Positions 16,789-24,805 of a DNA stretch of 64,000 nt are shown piece after piece. A program made the position numbers and the translations under genes. Source of the DNA: Nocardioides sp. (GTDB taxonomy: Bacteria > Actinomycetota > Actinomycetes > Propionibacteriales > Nocardioidaceae); NCBI RefSeq assembly GCF_030150155.1, contig NZ_JASLGR010000001.1, positions 30,118 to 94,117 of the forward strand. Direction: 5' to 3'. The notes beneath the pieces were generated by a model. The model had not been told where the DNA came from. It ran no database searches and was given only the letters and a program-made list of their open reading frames with translations. Numbering within the stretch: position 1 is the first letter of the stretch; each line of letters opens with the position of its first letter.

Positions 16789-17715
16789 CTACAGCCAGGT
16801 GAATTCAGTGATCTCTTCGCTCAGCTGCCACAGCCGGGCGGCCGCCTCCGGGTCGCGGGCCAGGGCGGTGGTGTGGACCACCCGCGGTGCGCCCTGGGTC
16901 TGGCGCAGCCGGCTCGGCCCGACGTAGGTGCCGCCGGGCAGGTCGGCGGTGGCGGCCATCAGGGTCGGCAGCGCGCCCCCGGCGGCGTTCTGCGAGATCA
17001 GGCCGTAGGCGCCGTTGAGTGCGCCCGAGAGCGGTCCGAAGGTGCCGCCGTTGGCGACCAGGTGGGTGTGCGCGAAGCCGGGATGGGCCGCCAGTGCGCG
17101 GACTGGGAGCTGCGCTGCCTGCAGCCGTCGGTCGAGCTCGAGGGTGAAGAGCAGGTTGGCCAGCTTCGTGCGCGCGTACGTCGGCCAGCGCCGGTAGTGG
17201 GTCACCGTGCGAGGGTCCTCGAGCGGGGCATGGTGGGTCATCGTGTGGGCCAGGCTCGACACCGTCACCACCCGGCCCGAGGCCTCGATGATCCGCGGCA
17301 GCAGTAGCCCGGTGAGCAGGAACGGGCCGTAGTGGTTGGTGCCGATCTGGAGCTCCAGTCCGTCGGCGGTGCGGCGCAGCGGGGTCGCCATCACGCCGGC
17401 GTTGTTGATCAGCAGGTGCAGCGGGCCGTCGTCGCCCAGACGCGTGGCGGCTGTGCGAACGGAGTCGAAGCTGGCCAGGTCGACGGTCAGTGTCGACGTA
17501 CGGGCGTCGGGGAGGGCTGCGGCGATGGCGGCCTCGGCGGCGTCGAGCTTGGCCTGCGAGCGCCCGGCCAGGGTGACCTGGGCACCGCGCCGGGCGAGCT
17601 CCAGGGCGGTGTGGAAGCCGATCCCGCCGACGCTCGGGCCGGTCACGACGGCGTTGGTGCCGGTCAGGTCGGGGATCTCCGCGGTCGACCAGGTGGCCGG
17701 GGGACGACGAGTCAT
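16789..17715 (-). CDS. Short-chain dehydrogenase/reductase (retinol dehydrogenase-like)
   Basis: 308 residues with a Rossmann fold. The cofactor motif TGPSVGGIG (residues about 25-33) is followed by LAGRSQAK, an NADP-type arginine. NNAGVM is near residue 107 and the catalytic Tyr/Lys is in YARTKLANLLF (near 177). It oxidises or reduces an alcohol/ketone of unknown identity. It is divergent from an NTF2-like gene across a 91-bp gap that contains a KstR-like palindrome, hinting at a steroid or terpenoid substrate. That hint is an inference only. Confidence 0.88.
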   Translation of the reverse strand: MTRRPPATWSTAEIPDLTGTNAVVTGPSVGGIGFHTALELARRGAQVTLAGRSQAKLDAAEAAIAAALPDARTSTLTVDLASFDSVRTAATRLGDDGPLHLLINNAGVMATPLRRTADGLELQIGTNHYGPFLLTGLLLPRIIEASGRVVTVSSLAHTMTHHAPLEDPRTVTHYRRWPTYARTKLANLLFTLELDRRLQAAQLPVRALAAHPGFAHTHLVANGGTFGPLSGALNGAYGLISQNAAGGALPTLMAATADLPGGTYVGPSRLRQTQGAPRVVHTTALARDPEAAARLWQLSEEITEFTWL

Positions 17716-17784
17716 GGGCTGACGCTAACCCCGATCGAGGACTGGTGGGGCGCTGCACGCGCGGGACGGGCTAGCGCCGTCAAG

Positions 17785-17798
17785 TAGAACGTGTTCTC
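17785..17798. promoter_or_regulatory. KstR-like palindrome TAGAACGTGTTCTC
   Basis: The core AGAAC-GT-GTTCT is a perfect 12-bp palindrome. It fits the mycobacterial/rhodococcal KstR operator pattern TnnAACnnGTTnnA at every defined position but the last. It sits 9 bp upstream of the NTF2-like ATG and 70 bp upstream of the divergent SDR start, where it could control both. Confidence 0.55.
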
Positions 17799-17806
17799 AT
17801 TCTGCT

Positions 17807-18283
17807 ATGACTCAGAACCTGACCCCGCTGCCCGAGGCGATCGTGTGGAACGCGCCCAACGACCCGCACCCGGCCCGGCTCGCCTCGCAGCGCTCGTACG
17901 CCGCCGTCGCGGCCGGTGACCTCGCCCAGTGGCTCACGGTCTACGCCGAGGACGCGGTGCTGGAGGACCCGGTCGGTCCGTCGATGTTCGACCCCGAGGG
18001 CGCCGGACACCGCGGGCATGCCGGCATCTCGGCGTTCTGGGAGGCGGCGATCGCCCCGATCGGGACGTTCCAGTTCACCATCAACGACTCGTTCGCCAAC
18101 CCCGGCTCCAACACCTGCGCCAACATCGGCCAGATCCGGACGGCGTTCCCCGACGGCTCCTTCACCGTCACCGACCTGATCATGGTCTACGTGATCAACG
18201 ACGACGGCCGGGTCGCCTCGATGCGCGCCTTCTGGGAGCCCGAGCGGACGATGGCGTCGTTCTCGGCTGCGCCTCAGGGCTGA
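17807..18283 (+). CDS. NTF2-like/SnoaL-type protein (ketosteroid-isomerase-like fold)
   Basis: 158 residues. The cone-shaped NTF2 fold is indicated by the pattern AGDLAQWLTVYAEDAVLEDPVG, GHAGISAFWEAAI and the strand-rich C-terminus ending SMRAFWEPERTM. Members include ketosteroid isomerase, SnoaL cyclases and non-catalytic binding proteins. The aspartate in EDAVLEDP is in the usual place of an active-site acid. The KstR-like operator and divergent SDR support, but do not prove, a role in sterol-type catabolism. Confidence 0.8.
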   Translation: MTQNLTPLPEAIVWNAPNDPHPARLASQRSYAAVAAGDLAQWLTVYAEDAVLEDPVGPSMFDPEGAGHRGHAGISAFWEAAIAPIGTFQFTINDSFANPGSNTCANIGQIRTAFPDGSFTVTDLIMVYVINDDGRVASMRAFWEPERTMASFSAAPQG

Positions 18284-18354
18284 GCCGGCTCCCCGGGGGG
18301 CGCGCGCCGCCGGGTACGGTGGGTGGGACAGATTCGCACGTCGAGGGAGTGGCC

Positions 18355-18939
18355 ATGTCCGTCAGCCTGTCCAAGGGTGGAAACGTCTCGCTGACCAAGG
18401 AGGCGGGCCCGAGCGGACTGTTCCGTGTCGAGGCGGGCCTCGGCTGGGACGTGCGCACCACCACCGGTGCCGAGTTCGACCTCGACGCCTCGGCGCTGCT
18501 GACCGGCGCCGACGGCAAGGTGCTCTCCGACGCGCACTTCGTCTTCTACAACAACCTGACCTCGCCCGACGGCTCGGTCCAGCACCAGGGCGACAACCGC
18601 ACCGGTGAGGGCGACGGCGACGACGAGGTGATCAGCGTCGACCTGACCCAGGTCCCCGCCGACGTCCAGCGGATCGTCATCCCGGTCTCGATCCACGAGG
18701 CCGACTCGCGGGGCCAGAACTTCGGTCAGGTCTCCAACGCGTTCATCAGGATCGTCAACGCCGACAACGGCATCGAGCTGGCCCGCTACGACCTCTCCGA
18801 GGACGCCTCCAGCGAGACCTCGATGATCTTCGGCGAGCTCTACCGGTACGGCGGCGAGTGGAAGTTCCGCGCCGTCGGCCAGGGCTACGCGAGCGGCCTG
18901 GCCGGGATTGCGCGAGACTATGGCGTCAACGTCGGCTGA
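18355..18939 (+). CDS. terD: TerD-family stress/tellurium resistance protein
   Basis: 194 residues, a single calcium-binding TerD beta-sandwich. Diagnostic motifs are SVSLSKGGNVSLTK at the start, GWDVRTTTGAEFDLDASALL near residue 30-50, the acidic loop GEGDGDDEVI, GQNFGQVSNAFIRIVN and YRYGGEWKFRAVGQGY near the end. The ATG at 18355 is preceded by GAGGGAG; the frame is open further upstream but only as background. It is very similar to the TerD at 24062, the pair bracketing this half of the Ter island. Family proteins support resistance to tellurite, phage and membrane or oxidative stress by an incompletely known mechanism. Confidence 0.93.
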   Translation: MSVSLSKGGNVSLTKEAGPSGLFRVEAGLGWDVRTTTGAEFDLDASALLTGADGKVLSDAHFVFYNNLTSPDGSVQHQGDNRTGEGDGDDEVISVDLTQVPADVQRIVIPVSIHEADSRGQNFGQVSNAFIRIVNADNGIELARYDLSEDASSETSMIFGELYRYGGEWKFRAVGQGYASGLAGIARDYGVNVG

Positions 18940-19003
18940 TCCGACCGCCTCACGGGGCTGAGTCAGCCTCGACACCGCCACCTGCACAGAGCTCGGAGCC
19001 CTG

Positions 19004-20086
19004 ATGATTCTCAAGACGTTCGGATGGGCCTTCGCCATCACTGTGGTGGGTCTGGCCGCCGCCGCCCTGTACGGCGGCACGACCGGGCTCGCCGTGACCG
19101 CGATCCTGATCGTGCTGGAGGTCTCGCTCTCCTTCGACAACGCGGTCGTCAACGCGCGGGTCCTGGAGCGGATGTCGGCGTTCTGGCAGCGGATCTTCCT
19201 CACCGTCGGCATCGTCATCGCCGTCTTCGGGATGCGGCTGCTCTTCCCGCTGGTGGTCGTGGGCATCACCGCCCACCTGTCGCCGGTGCGGGCCTGGCAG
19301 CTCGCGATGGACAAGGGCGACCCCGACGTCCCGGGCACCTACGGCTACATCCTGCACTCGGCGCACCCCTCGATCGCCGCGTTCGGCGGCATGTTCCTGC
19401 TGATGATCTTCCTCAACTTCGTCTTCGACGAGGACAAGGAGCTGCACTGGATCGACCCGGTCGAGCGGGTGCTGCAGAAGTTCGGCTCGCTGGACGAGGC
19501 GTCCATCCTGGTCGCCCTGGCCACCCTGGCCGGCTTCGCGCTCGGCTTCCGTGACCACGCCGAGGACGTCTTGCTCTCCGGTGTGATCGGTCTGATCACC
19601 TATCTGCTGGTCAACGGCCTGGGGAACTTCTTCAACGTCGACGAGGAGCTCGAGCATGTCGAGGAGGGCGCTGCGGCGCGCTCGGCGGCCACCGGTGTCC
19701 AGGTCGCCGGCGCGGTCGGCAAGTCCGCCTTCTTCCTCTTCCTCTACCTCGAGGTCCTCGACGCCAGCTTCAGCTTCGACGGCGTCATCGGCGCGTTCGC
19801 GATCACCTCGGACCCGGTGATCATCGCGCTGGGCCTCGGTGTCGGTGCCATGTACGTCAGGTCGCTGACGGTCTACCTGGTGCGCAAGGGCACGCTGGAC
19901 GACTACGTCTTCCTGGAGCACGGCGCGCACTGGGCCATCGGCGCCCTCGCGGTGCTGCTCCTGGTCACCATCGGCCACGAGATCCCCGAGGTCGTCACCG
20001 GCCTGATCGGCGTCGGCTTCATCGCCGCCGCCTTCGCCTGGAGCATCCGCTACAACAAGCGCAACGAGGCCGCCGAGATCAGGTGA
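19004..20086 (+). CDS. DUF475/TerC-like integral membrane protein
   Basis: 360 residues with about nine transmembrane segments. Two TerC-type acidic membrane motifs are present: LEVSLSFDNAVVNARVLERM (residues about 37-56) and DASFSFDGVIGAFAIT (near 256), likely for metal-ion binding or transport. TerC-like proteins work with TerD proteins at the membrane in tellurite resistance and metal homeostasis. It follows the terD gene by 64 bp in the same direction. Its 3' end overlaps the convergent TerA-like gene by 8 bases. Confidence 0.9.
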   Translation: MILKTFGWAFAITVVGLAAAALYGGTTGLAVTAILIVLEVSLSFDNAVVNARVLERMSAFWQRIFLTVGIVIAVFGMRLLFPLVVVGITAHLSPVRAWQLAMDKGDPDVPGTYGYILHSAHPSIAAFGGMFLLMIFLNFVFDEDKELHWIDPVERVLQKFGSLDEASILVALATLAGFALGFRDHAEDVLLSGVIGLITYLLVNGLGNFFNVDEELEHVEEGAAARSAATGVQVAGAVGKSAFFLFLYLEVLDASFSFDGVIGAFAITSDPVIIALGLGVGAMYVRSLTVYLVRKGTLDDYVFLEHGAHWAIGALAVLLLVTIGHEIPEVVTGLIGVGFIAAAFAWSIRYNKRNEAAEIR

Positions 20087-21077
20087 TCGGGGTCCGATCG
20101 TCGAGCCAGGTGATCTGGTCGAACCCGAAGGCCACGGCCGCTTCCCGGACGGAGGCGGCCGTGTCCAGCTCTGCGCGCAGAACGAGCTCGCCGCGGACCT
20201 GGTAGACGCTCATCGCCGCCACGGCGACGTCGTTCTCGGCGTGGTCGAGCGGGACCTGGACGCGGTGGCCGGCGTGGGTGGTCGCGACCAGGGTGCCGCC
20301 CCAGGACAGCGGGGTCTGGGACGCGGAGTGGACGATGAAGACCAGGCGTTCGAGCTCGCGGACCTGGCGCAGGTCGACCGAGATCCGGGGGAAGCGGCCG
20401 CGGCCGCCGACCAGGATCGGCAGCTTCGCGTCCGCGGGGGCTGAGCGACGGCCCGAGTCCGGGTTGAGGAACGAGGTGCGCCCCGACGCGAACGCGTAGG
20501 CGCAGCCCAGCTGTACGTCGCCGACCTCGGCGGAGATCGCCGCCTCGACCGTCAGGGTGCCGATCCCGCTCTCCAGCGGGGAGAGGGCCACCGTCGGGGC
20601 CTCGGGGGTGAGCACGCCGCGGCCGGAGTCGGGGATGCGGGGCCCGAGAGGACGACGTACGGGCGTCGCGGTCGTGGGCGGCGTGATCGTCGCAGCCGTG
20701 GAAGCGGTCGAGGGCGAGGCCCAGAGGTCCGGCGTCTGCTCGGCCTGGCCGCCACCGTCCCCGTGGTCGTCGAGGTCGAGCAGGGAGCCGGAGAAGGCCG
20801 GGGCTGCCGGGGCCGCCGGGGTGACGGGCGGGCGCGCCGCAGGCGGTGCCGCAGCAGGCGGGGCGGGCGTCGGAGGGGCCGGGGTGAGCGGAGCGTCCAG
20901 GTCCAGGCCCAGGTCCAGGCCCAGGTCCAGGTCCAGCGACGACGAGGCCGTCACGGCGGGCGCGGGCGGCGCCATCGGAGCCGCGGGCGGCGCGGTAGGC
21001 GCCGCCGGGCGTGCCGACCGAGCCGTCAGGAACGCCAGGTCCGGACGCGGCCGTGCCTGCGCGGGATCGAGCCTCAC
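20079..21077 (-). CDS. TerA/TerD-like protein with long disordered N-terminus
   Basis: 332 residues. The first 165 or so are Ala/Pro-rich with an Asp/Leu repeat (LDLDLGLDLGLDLD) encoded by a short tandem DNA repeat near 20900. The C-terminal about 160 residues are a TerD-related beta-sandwich (TVEAAISAEVGDVQLGCAYA, LVFIVHSASQ, MSVYQVRGELVLRAEL, AVAFGFDQITWLDDR). This resembles TerA-type accessory proteins of Ter systems. Its GTG overlaps the stop of the upstream TerD gene (GTGA), so it is translationally coupled. The acidic repeat may bind calcium or a partner; this is speculation. Confidence 0.75.
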   Translation of the reverse strand: MRLDPAQARPRPDLAFLTARSARPAAPTAPPAAPMAPPAPAVTASSSLDLDLGLDLGLDLDAPLTPAPPTPAPPAAAPPAARPPVTPAAPAAPAFSGSLLDLDDHGDGGGQAEQTPDLWASPSTASTAATITPPTTATPVRRPLGPRIPDSGRGVLTPEAPTVALSPLESGIGTLTVEAAISAEVGDVQLGCAYAFASGRTSFLNPDSGRRSAPADAKLPILVGGRGRFPRISVDLRQVRELERLVFIVHSASQTPLSWGGTLVATTHAGHRVQVPLDHAENDVAVAAMSVYQVRGELVLRAELDTAASVREAAVAFGFDQITWLDDRTPIT

Positions 21078-21637
21078 AGGTCCAGCCCGAAGTCCTTGCC
21101 GAGCGGGGTGATGCCGCCGGCGTACCCCTGTCCGAGGACCTTGAACTTCCAGCCGCCGTCGTGGCGGTACATCTCAGCCAGCGTCAGCGCCGTCTCCGAG
21201 GTCAGCCCGGGGGCCAGGTCCTCGGAACGGAGCAGCTCGGTGCCGTCGGCCTTGTTCAGCACCCTGATCTCCAACGACCGCAGCTGACCCAGCGTGCGCC
21301 GCGGACCGGGGCCCTCGTTGAGGTAGACCGCGACCACGATCCGGGAGACCTCGGCCGGCACCGCGCTCAGGTCGATGTCGAGCTGCTCCTTGTCACCGCC
21401 GAGCGCCGCCGGCGCCTGCGCCACCGAGGCGTCGGGAGAGGTGAGCTGGTTGAAGAAGACGAAGTGGTCCTCGGAGATGACGTGGTTCGGGGTGTCGCAC
21501 AGCAGGGATGCCATCACCAGGTTCTGGTCCAGCGCGACCTCGGCCCCGGCGTTCCAGCGCACGCCGAGGACCACCCCGGTGAGGCCGGGGATCTCGCGGG
21601 TGAGCGCCACGTTGGCGCCGCGCTTCATCAGAGCCAT
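21074..21637 (-). CDS. TerD-family protein, divergent paralogue
   Basis: 187 residues with the TerD fold: MKRGANVALTRE at the start, GVRWNAGAEVALDQNLVMASLL in place of the usual GWD...FDLDASA, and EMYRHDGGWKFKVLGQGY at the end. The acidic calcium-site segment is altered (GDKEQLDIDLSAV), so metal binding may differ from the canonical copies. It abuts the upstream 163-residue gene with no gap (stop TAG directly before ATG) and overlaps the downstream TerA-like gene. Part of the minus-strand Ter operon. Confidence 0.88.
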   Translation of the reverse strand: MALMKRGANVALTREIPGLTGVVLGVRWNAGAEVALDQNLVMASLLCDTPNHVISEDHFVFFNQLTSPDASVAQAPAALGGDKEQLDIDLSAVPAEVSRIVVAVYLNEGPGPRRTLGQLRSLEIRVLNKADGTELLRSEDLAPGLTSETALTLAEMYRHDGGWKFKVLGQGYAGGITPLGKDFGLDL

Positions 21638-22129
21638 CTACAGATCCAGATCCGATCGGGTGAACTTGGTGCGGAGGAAGGTGCCCTGGGCGACCAGAGC
21701 GTCGGCGTCGCGGGCCCGGGTCGCCTCCAGGACGTCGGTGGCCGCCTGCCACAGGTCGTCGAGCTGCTCGGTCACCTGCTCGGCCGGCGTACGGCCGTGG
21801 GCGAGGACCTCGGAGGTAGACGCCGGGTCCAGGGCGAGATAGCGGTGCAGGGTGGTCGGCAGGTAGTCGTAGACGATGCCGCGCACCGAGATGACCGCCT
21901 GGATGTCGGGGGTGACGTCGTCGGCGATGCTGTCGAGGATGTCGTCGACCACGTCGGTGACGTGCCGCGCTGCCACGACCGCGGCGACCGGGAGGCGACC
22001 TGCGCTGCTGTTGATCAGCCGGATCAGATCCGTCAGCGCCGACGCCAGCACCTCGGGTGAGTCTGGGTCAGGGGCCTGCTGCACCTGGTCGGCGACGGCG
22101 TTACGTGCGCGTCGGAACCAGGAGGCCAT
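21638..22129 (-). CDS. Hypothetical helical protein of the Ter operon
   Basis: 163 residues, predicted almost entirely helical, soluble, with no signal peptide (MASWFRRARNAVADQVQQAP). I do not recognise a domain. It lies between telA and a terD gene with essentially no spacing, so it should be made with them. Position suggests an accessory factor of TelA or TerD complexes. Confidence 0.75.
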   Translation of the reverse strand: MASWFRRARNAVADQVQQAPDPDSPEVLASALTDLIRLINSSAGRLPVAAVVAARHVTDVVDDILDSIADDVTPDIQAVISVRGIVYDYLPTTLHRYLALDPASTSEVLAHGRTPAEQVTEQLDDLWQAATDVLEATRARDADALVAQGTFLRTKFTRSDLDL

Positions 22130-22177
22130 GAGTCCAGTATCTCAACCCGAGGTGCGGGGGTGCGTCGGTGGTGAGGA

Positions 22178-23434
22178 TCAGGAGCTGATCTCGCCGGCGC
22201 GGGTGCGCTCGAGGTAGGGCTTGGCGCGGTCGATCTGGCCCTCCAGAGCCGTCACGGTCTGCGCCATCGAGTCGACGGCCTGGGCGCGGAAGGTGTCCAG
22301 GGCGTCCATCGTCGCGAACACGTTGTCGAACGCGGCCTGGAGCTTGGCCACGTCGATGGTGCTCGACGCCGCCTGCTGGTTGATCTCGGCGCCCTGCACC
22401 CGCAGCTGCTGCGAGGTCGACTCGATCAGGTTCGACGTGGTCGTGTTGAGCGCGTTGATCTGGTCCAGGACCAGCTTCTGCCGCGACAGCGCCTGGGAGA
22501 CGATCACCGCGGTGCGCAGCGCCGACACGGTGGTGGTCTGAGCGCGGTCGACGCCCTTGATCAGCTCGATGTTGTTCTTCCGGACCAGGTCGAGGGCCAT
22601 GTAGCCCTGCACCGCCACCGCCAGCTGGGTGAGGATGTCCTGGTGCCGCTGCCGGATGGCGAAGAGCACGTCGGAGCGCATCGTGGTCGCGTCCTCGCTG
22701 CGACCCGAGGCGTCGAGCTCGGCGATCTTCTGCTCCACGGCGGCGTCGAGGGCGGCAGCGAGCGTCTTGTACTCGTTGAGCTTGCCCATCGCAGCCCACA
22801 TGTTCGCCTTCTCGGTCTCGATCGCCGCGTTGTCCTTGCGGAGCTCGTCCTGACCGGACTCCAGCGACTTGATGATCGCGTTGAGGTGGCTCTGCGCCGA
22901 CTCGTACTTGGCGAAGTAGCGCTGCACCTTGTCGCCGCCCGGGATCCACTTGAGCACCTTCTTGACCCCGGTCAGGTCGGCGCGGTTGGGGTCCAGCTCG
23001 GTGACGGTGGTGCGCAGGTCGACCAGGGTGTTGGCGACCCGGGTCTGAGCGTCGCCGCCGCCCCCGCCCTTGGAGCCCTTCACGATCGCGGCGGGACGCT
23101 CCAGCATCCGGTTCGCCACGCTCGCCGAGGCCCGCATGTCGCGGTCGCCCATCGAGGTGATGGAGTCGACCTTCTTGGTGAACTCCGGCGAACGGCTGTC
23201 CATCGCGGCGAGCTCGTTGGCGAACGCCGCAGCGCGCACCTCCAGCTCGGTCTGCTTGCCGGCGTCCATCGGTACGGCGCCGTCGGCCTGCTCGGGGGCC
23301 ACCACCTGCACCGCGGCGGGCGGGGCGAGGACCAGGCCGCCCGGTGCGACCGGGACGGAGGCGGGGGCAGCCGCGGCCGGCGTACCGGCGGTCGGGACCG
23401 AGCCGGGGGAGTCGAGGTCGAGGTCGGACATCAC
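22178..23434 (-). CDS. telA: TelA toxic-anion resistance protein
   Basis: 418 residues, TelA/KlaA family. A low-complexity N-terminus of about 70 residues (Ala/Pro/Val-rich) leads into a long alpha-helical, coiled-coil-like body. Signature stretches are RNNIELIKGVDRAQTTTVSA, LRTAVIVSQALSRQKLVLDQ and LNTTTSNLIESTSQQLR. The family protects against tellurite and other toxic anions and belongs to Ter-linked stress systems. It is in the same transcription unit as the flanking terD genes; the gap to the upstream terZ-like gene is 20 bp. Confidence 0.93.
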   Translation of the reverse strand: MMSDLDLDSPGSVPTAGTPAAAAPASVPVAPGGLVLAPPAAVQVVAPEQADGAVPMDAGKQTELEVRAAAFANELAAMDSRSPEFTKKVDSITSMGDRDMRASASVANRMLERPAAIVKGSKGGGGGDAQTRVANTLVDLRTTVTELDPNRADLTGVKKVLKWIPGGDKVQRYFAKYESAQSHLNAIIKSLESGQDELRKDNAAIETEKANMWAAMGKLNEYKTLAAALDAAVEQKIAELDASGRSEDATTMRSDVLFAIRQRHQDILTQLAVAVQGYMALDLVRKNNIELIKGVDRAQTTTVSALRTAVIVSQALSRQKLVLDQINALNTTTSNLIESTSQQLRVQGAEINQQAASSTIDVAKLQAAFDNVFATMDALDTFRAQAVDSMAQTVTALEGQIDRAKPYLERTRAGEISS

Positions 23435-23454
23435 TGTCTCCTAGATCAGATCGG

Positions 23455-24033
23455 TCAGAGCGTCTGCTGGATCGCGGGCAGCAGGTCCTTGAACGTGCGG
23501 CCGTTGGCGATCGAGCCGATCGCGGTCATCGACCAGCCGGCACCGTCACGGCTGACCTTGGCCATCACCTGGGCGGTGTGGGTGCCCGAGCCGGTGAGCT
23601 CGTACTTGGCGATCTCGGTGCCCGTGGTCTCGTCGACCAGACGGCAGAAGGCGTTCTCGATCTGGCTGAAGTTCTGCCCGGTGAAGGAGTTCACCAGGAA
23701 GACGATGGTGTGCACCTGGGCCGGGAGGCGGTCGAGGAAGACGGCGATGGACTCGTCGTCACCGTCGCCGTCACCGGTCAGGTTGTCGCCGCTGTGCTTG
23801 ACGGCGCCGTCCTTGCTGGTGAGCTGGCGGAACCAGACCTGGTCCAGGACGTTCTTGGTGGCGTCGTACAGGACGGCGCTGGCGTCGAGGTCGATCGACT
23901 GCGACTTCATGCCGCCGAAGAAGCCCTTCTTCTTGACGGCGTCCCAGCCCAGGCCCATCCGGACGTGGGAGAGGGAGCCGCCGTCGGACTTCTTCAGCGA
24001 GACGGACTGGCCCTTGGAAAGCGAGACGGACAT
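23455..24033 (-). CDS. TerD-family protein, TerZ-like subtype
   Basis: 192 residues. It starts SVSLSKGQSVSLKK and has the insertion between the GWD motif and the SIDLDASA strand (KKKGFFGGMK) that marks the TerZ/TerF-like subtype. The calcium loop GDGDGDDESI is intact, and the C-terminus is AIGSIANGRTFKDLLP rather than the GQGY ending of TerD/TerE. Together with TerD, TerA-like and TelA proteins it likely forms the cytoplasmic stress complex. 28 bp separate it from the upstream terD. Confidence 0.9.
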   Translation of the reverse strand: MSVSLSKGQSVSLKKSDGGSLSHVRMGLGWDAVKKKGFFGGMKSQSIDLDASAVLYDATKNVLDQVWFRQLTSKDGAVKHSGDNLTGDGDGDDESIAVFLDRLPAQVHTIVFLVNSFTGQNFSQIENAFCRLVDETTGTEIAKYELTGSGTHTAQVMAKVSRDGAGWSMTAIGSIANGRTFKDLLPAIQQTL

Positions 24034-24061
24034 GGGGTGCTCCTTGAGATCGGGGTGGGGG

Positions 24062-24637
24062 TCAGACGTTGACGCCGTAGTCGCCGGCGATGCCGACCAG
24101 ACCGGTGGCGTAGCCCTGGCCGACGGCGCGGAACTTCCAGTCGGCGCCGTTGCGGTACAGCTCGCCGAAGATCATCGCGACCTCCATCGAGGCGTCCTCG
24201 GAGAGGTCGTAGCGGGCGATCTCGGCGTCGTTGGAGCGGTTCACCACGCGGATGTAGGCGTTGGAGACCTGCCCGAAGTTCTGCCCACGCTGCTCGGCCT
24301 CGTGGATCGTGACCGCGAAGACGACCCGCTCGGTGGCCGGGGTCAGGGCCGCGAGGTCGACCTGGATCGACTCGTCGTCGCCCGCCGCCGCACCGTCACG
24401 GACGTCGCCGGTGTGGCGGACCGTGCCCTCAGGGGAGTTCAGGTTGTTGTAGAAGATGAAGTGCCCGTCGCTGAGCACCTTGCCGTCGGCGCCGAGGACC
24501 AGGGCGCTGGCATCGAGGTCGAAGTCCTGGCCGGTCGTGGTGCGGGCGTCCCAGCCGAGACCGACGGTGACGTCGGTGAGGCCCGGGGCCTCCTTGGACA
24601 GGTTGACGTTTCCGCCCTTGCTGAGCGATACGGCCAT
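24062..24637 (-). CDS. terD: TerD-family stress protein (TerD/TerE type)
   Basis: 191 residues: AVSLSKGGNVNLSKEAPGL, GWDARTTTGQDFDLDASALV, GQNFGQVSNAYIRVVN and LYRNGADWKFRAVGQGYATG. First gene of the minus-strand Ter operon. The ATG at 24637 is preceded by AGGAGGAACG, a strong ribosome site; longer reading of the same frame upstream is not supported. It differs from the copy at 18355 mainly in the loop after the calcium site. Divergent from the metabolic operon starting at 24806, so one regulatory region could drive both arms. Confidence 0.93.
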   Translation of the reverse strand: MAVSLSKGGNVNLSKEAPGLTDVTVGLGWDARTTTGQDFDLDASALVLGADGKVLSDGHFIFYNNLNSPEGTVRHTGDVRDGAAAGDDESIQVDLAALTPATERVVFAVTIHEAEQRGQNFGQVSNAYIRVVNRSNDAEIARYDLSEDASMEVAMIFGELYRNGADWKFRAVGQGYATGLVGIAGDYGVNV

Positions 24638-24805
24638 CGTTCCTCCTGGATGCGGCACGGGGTCCCGTGCGCGAGAGTCCTTGTGTCGGGGGCAGACAAG
24701 CAGTGGACGCCGCGCTTGGGCCCCTCTGGTTGTATACCTCACGTACAAAGTACCGGTCTGGAGGAGGAACGTCGTGCCGGGTTTGAGCGCGGATCGGGCG
24801 AGCGC
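24638..24805. promoter_or_regulatory. Divergent Ter-island control region with TTGTA-N9-TACAA repeat and a leader ORF
   Basis: The region between the divergent Ter arms contains the interrupted palindrome TTGTA-N9-TACAA (24730-24748) around a GTATAC core, an AT-rich patch suited to a promoter. Downstream, GGAGGAGGAA (24760-24769), the best ribosome site here, is placed four bases before a GTG at 24774. That GTG opens an 18-codon frame ending TGA at 24827, overlapping the apparent start of the CitE-like gene in another frame. It may act as a leader peptide for translational coupling. Confidence 0.45.

Noticed and set aside
22643..24805. Plus-strand frame running into the CitE-like gene
   Set aside because: It is antisense to telA and terD genes with strong family matches; only the part from 24806 has lyase homology.
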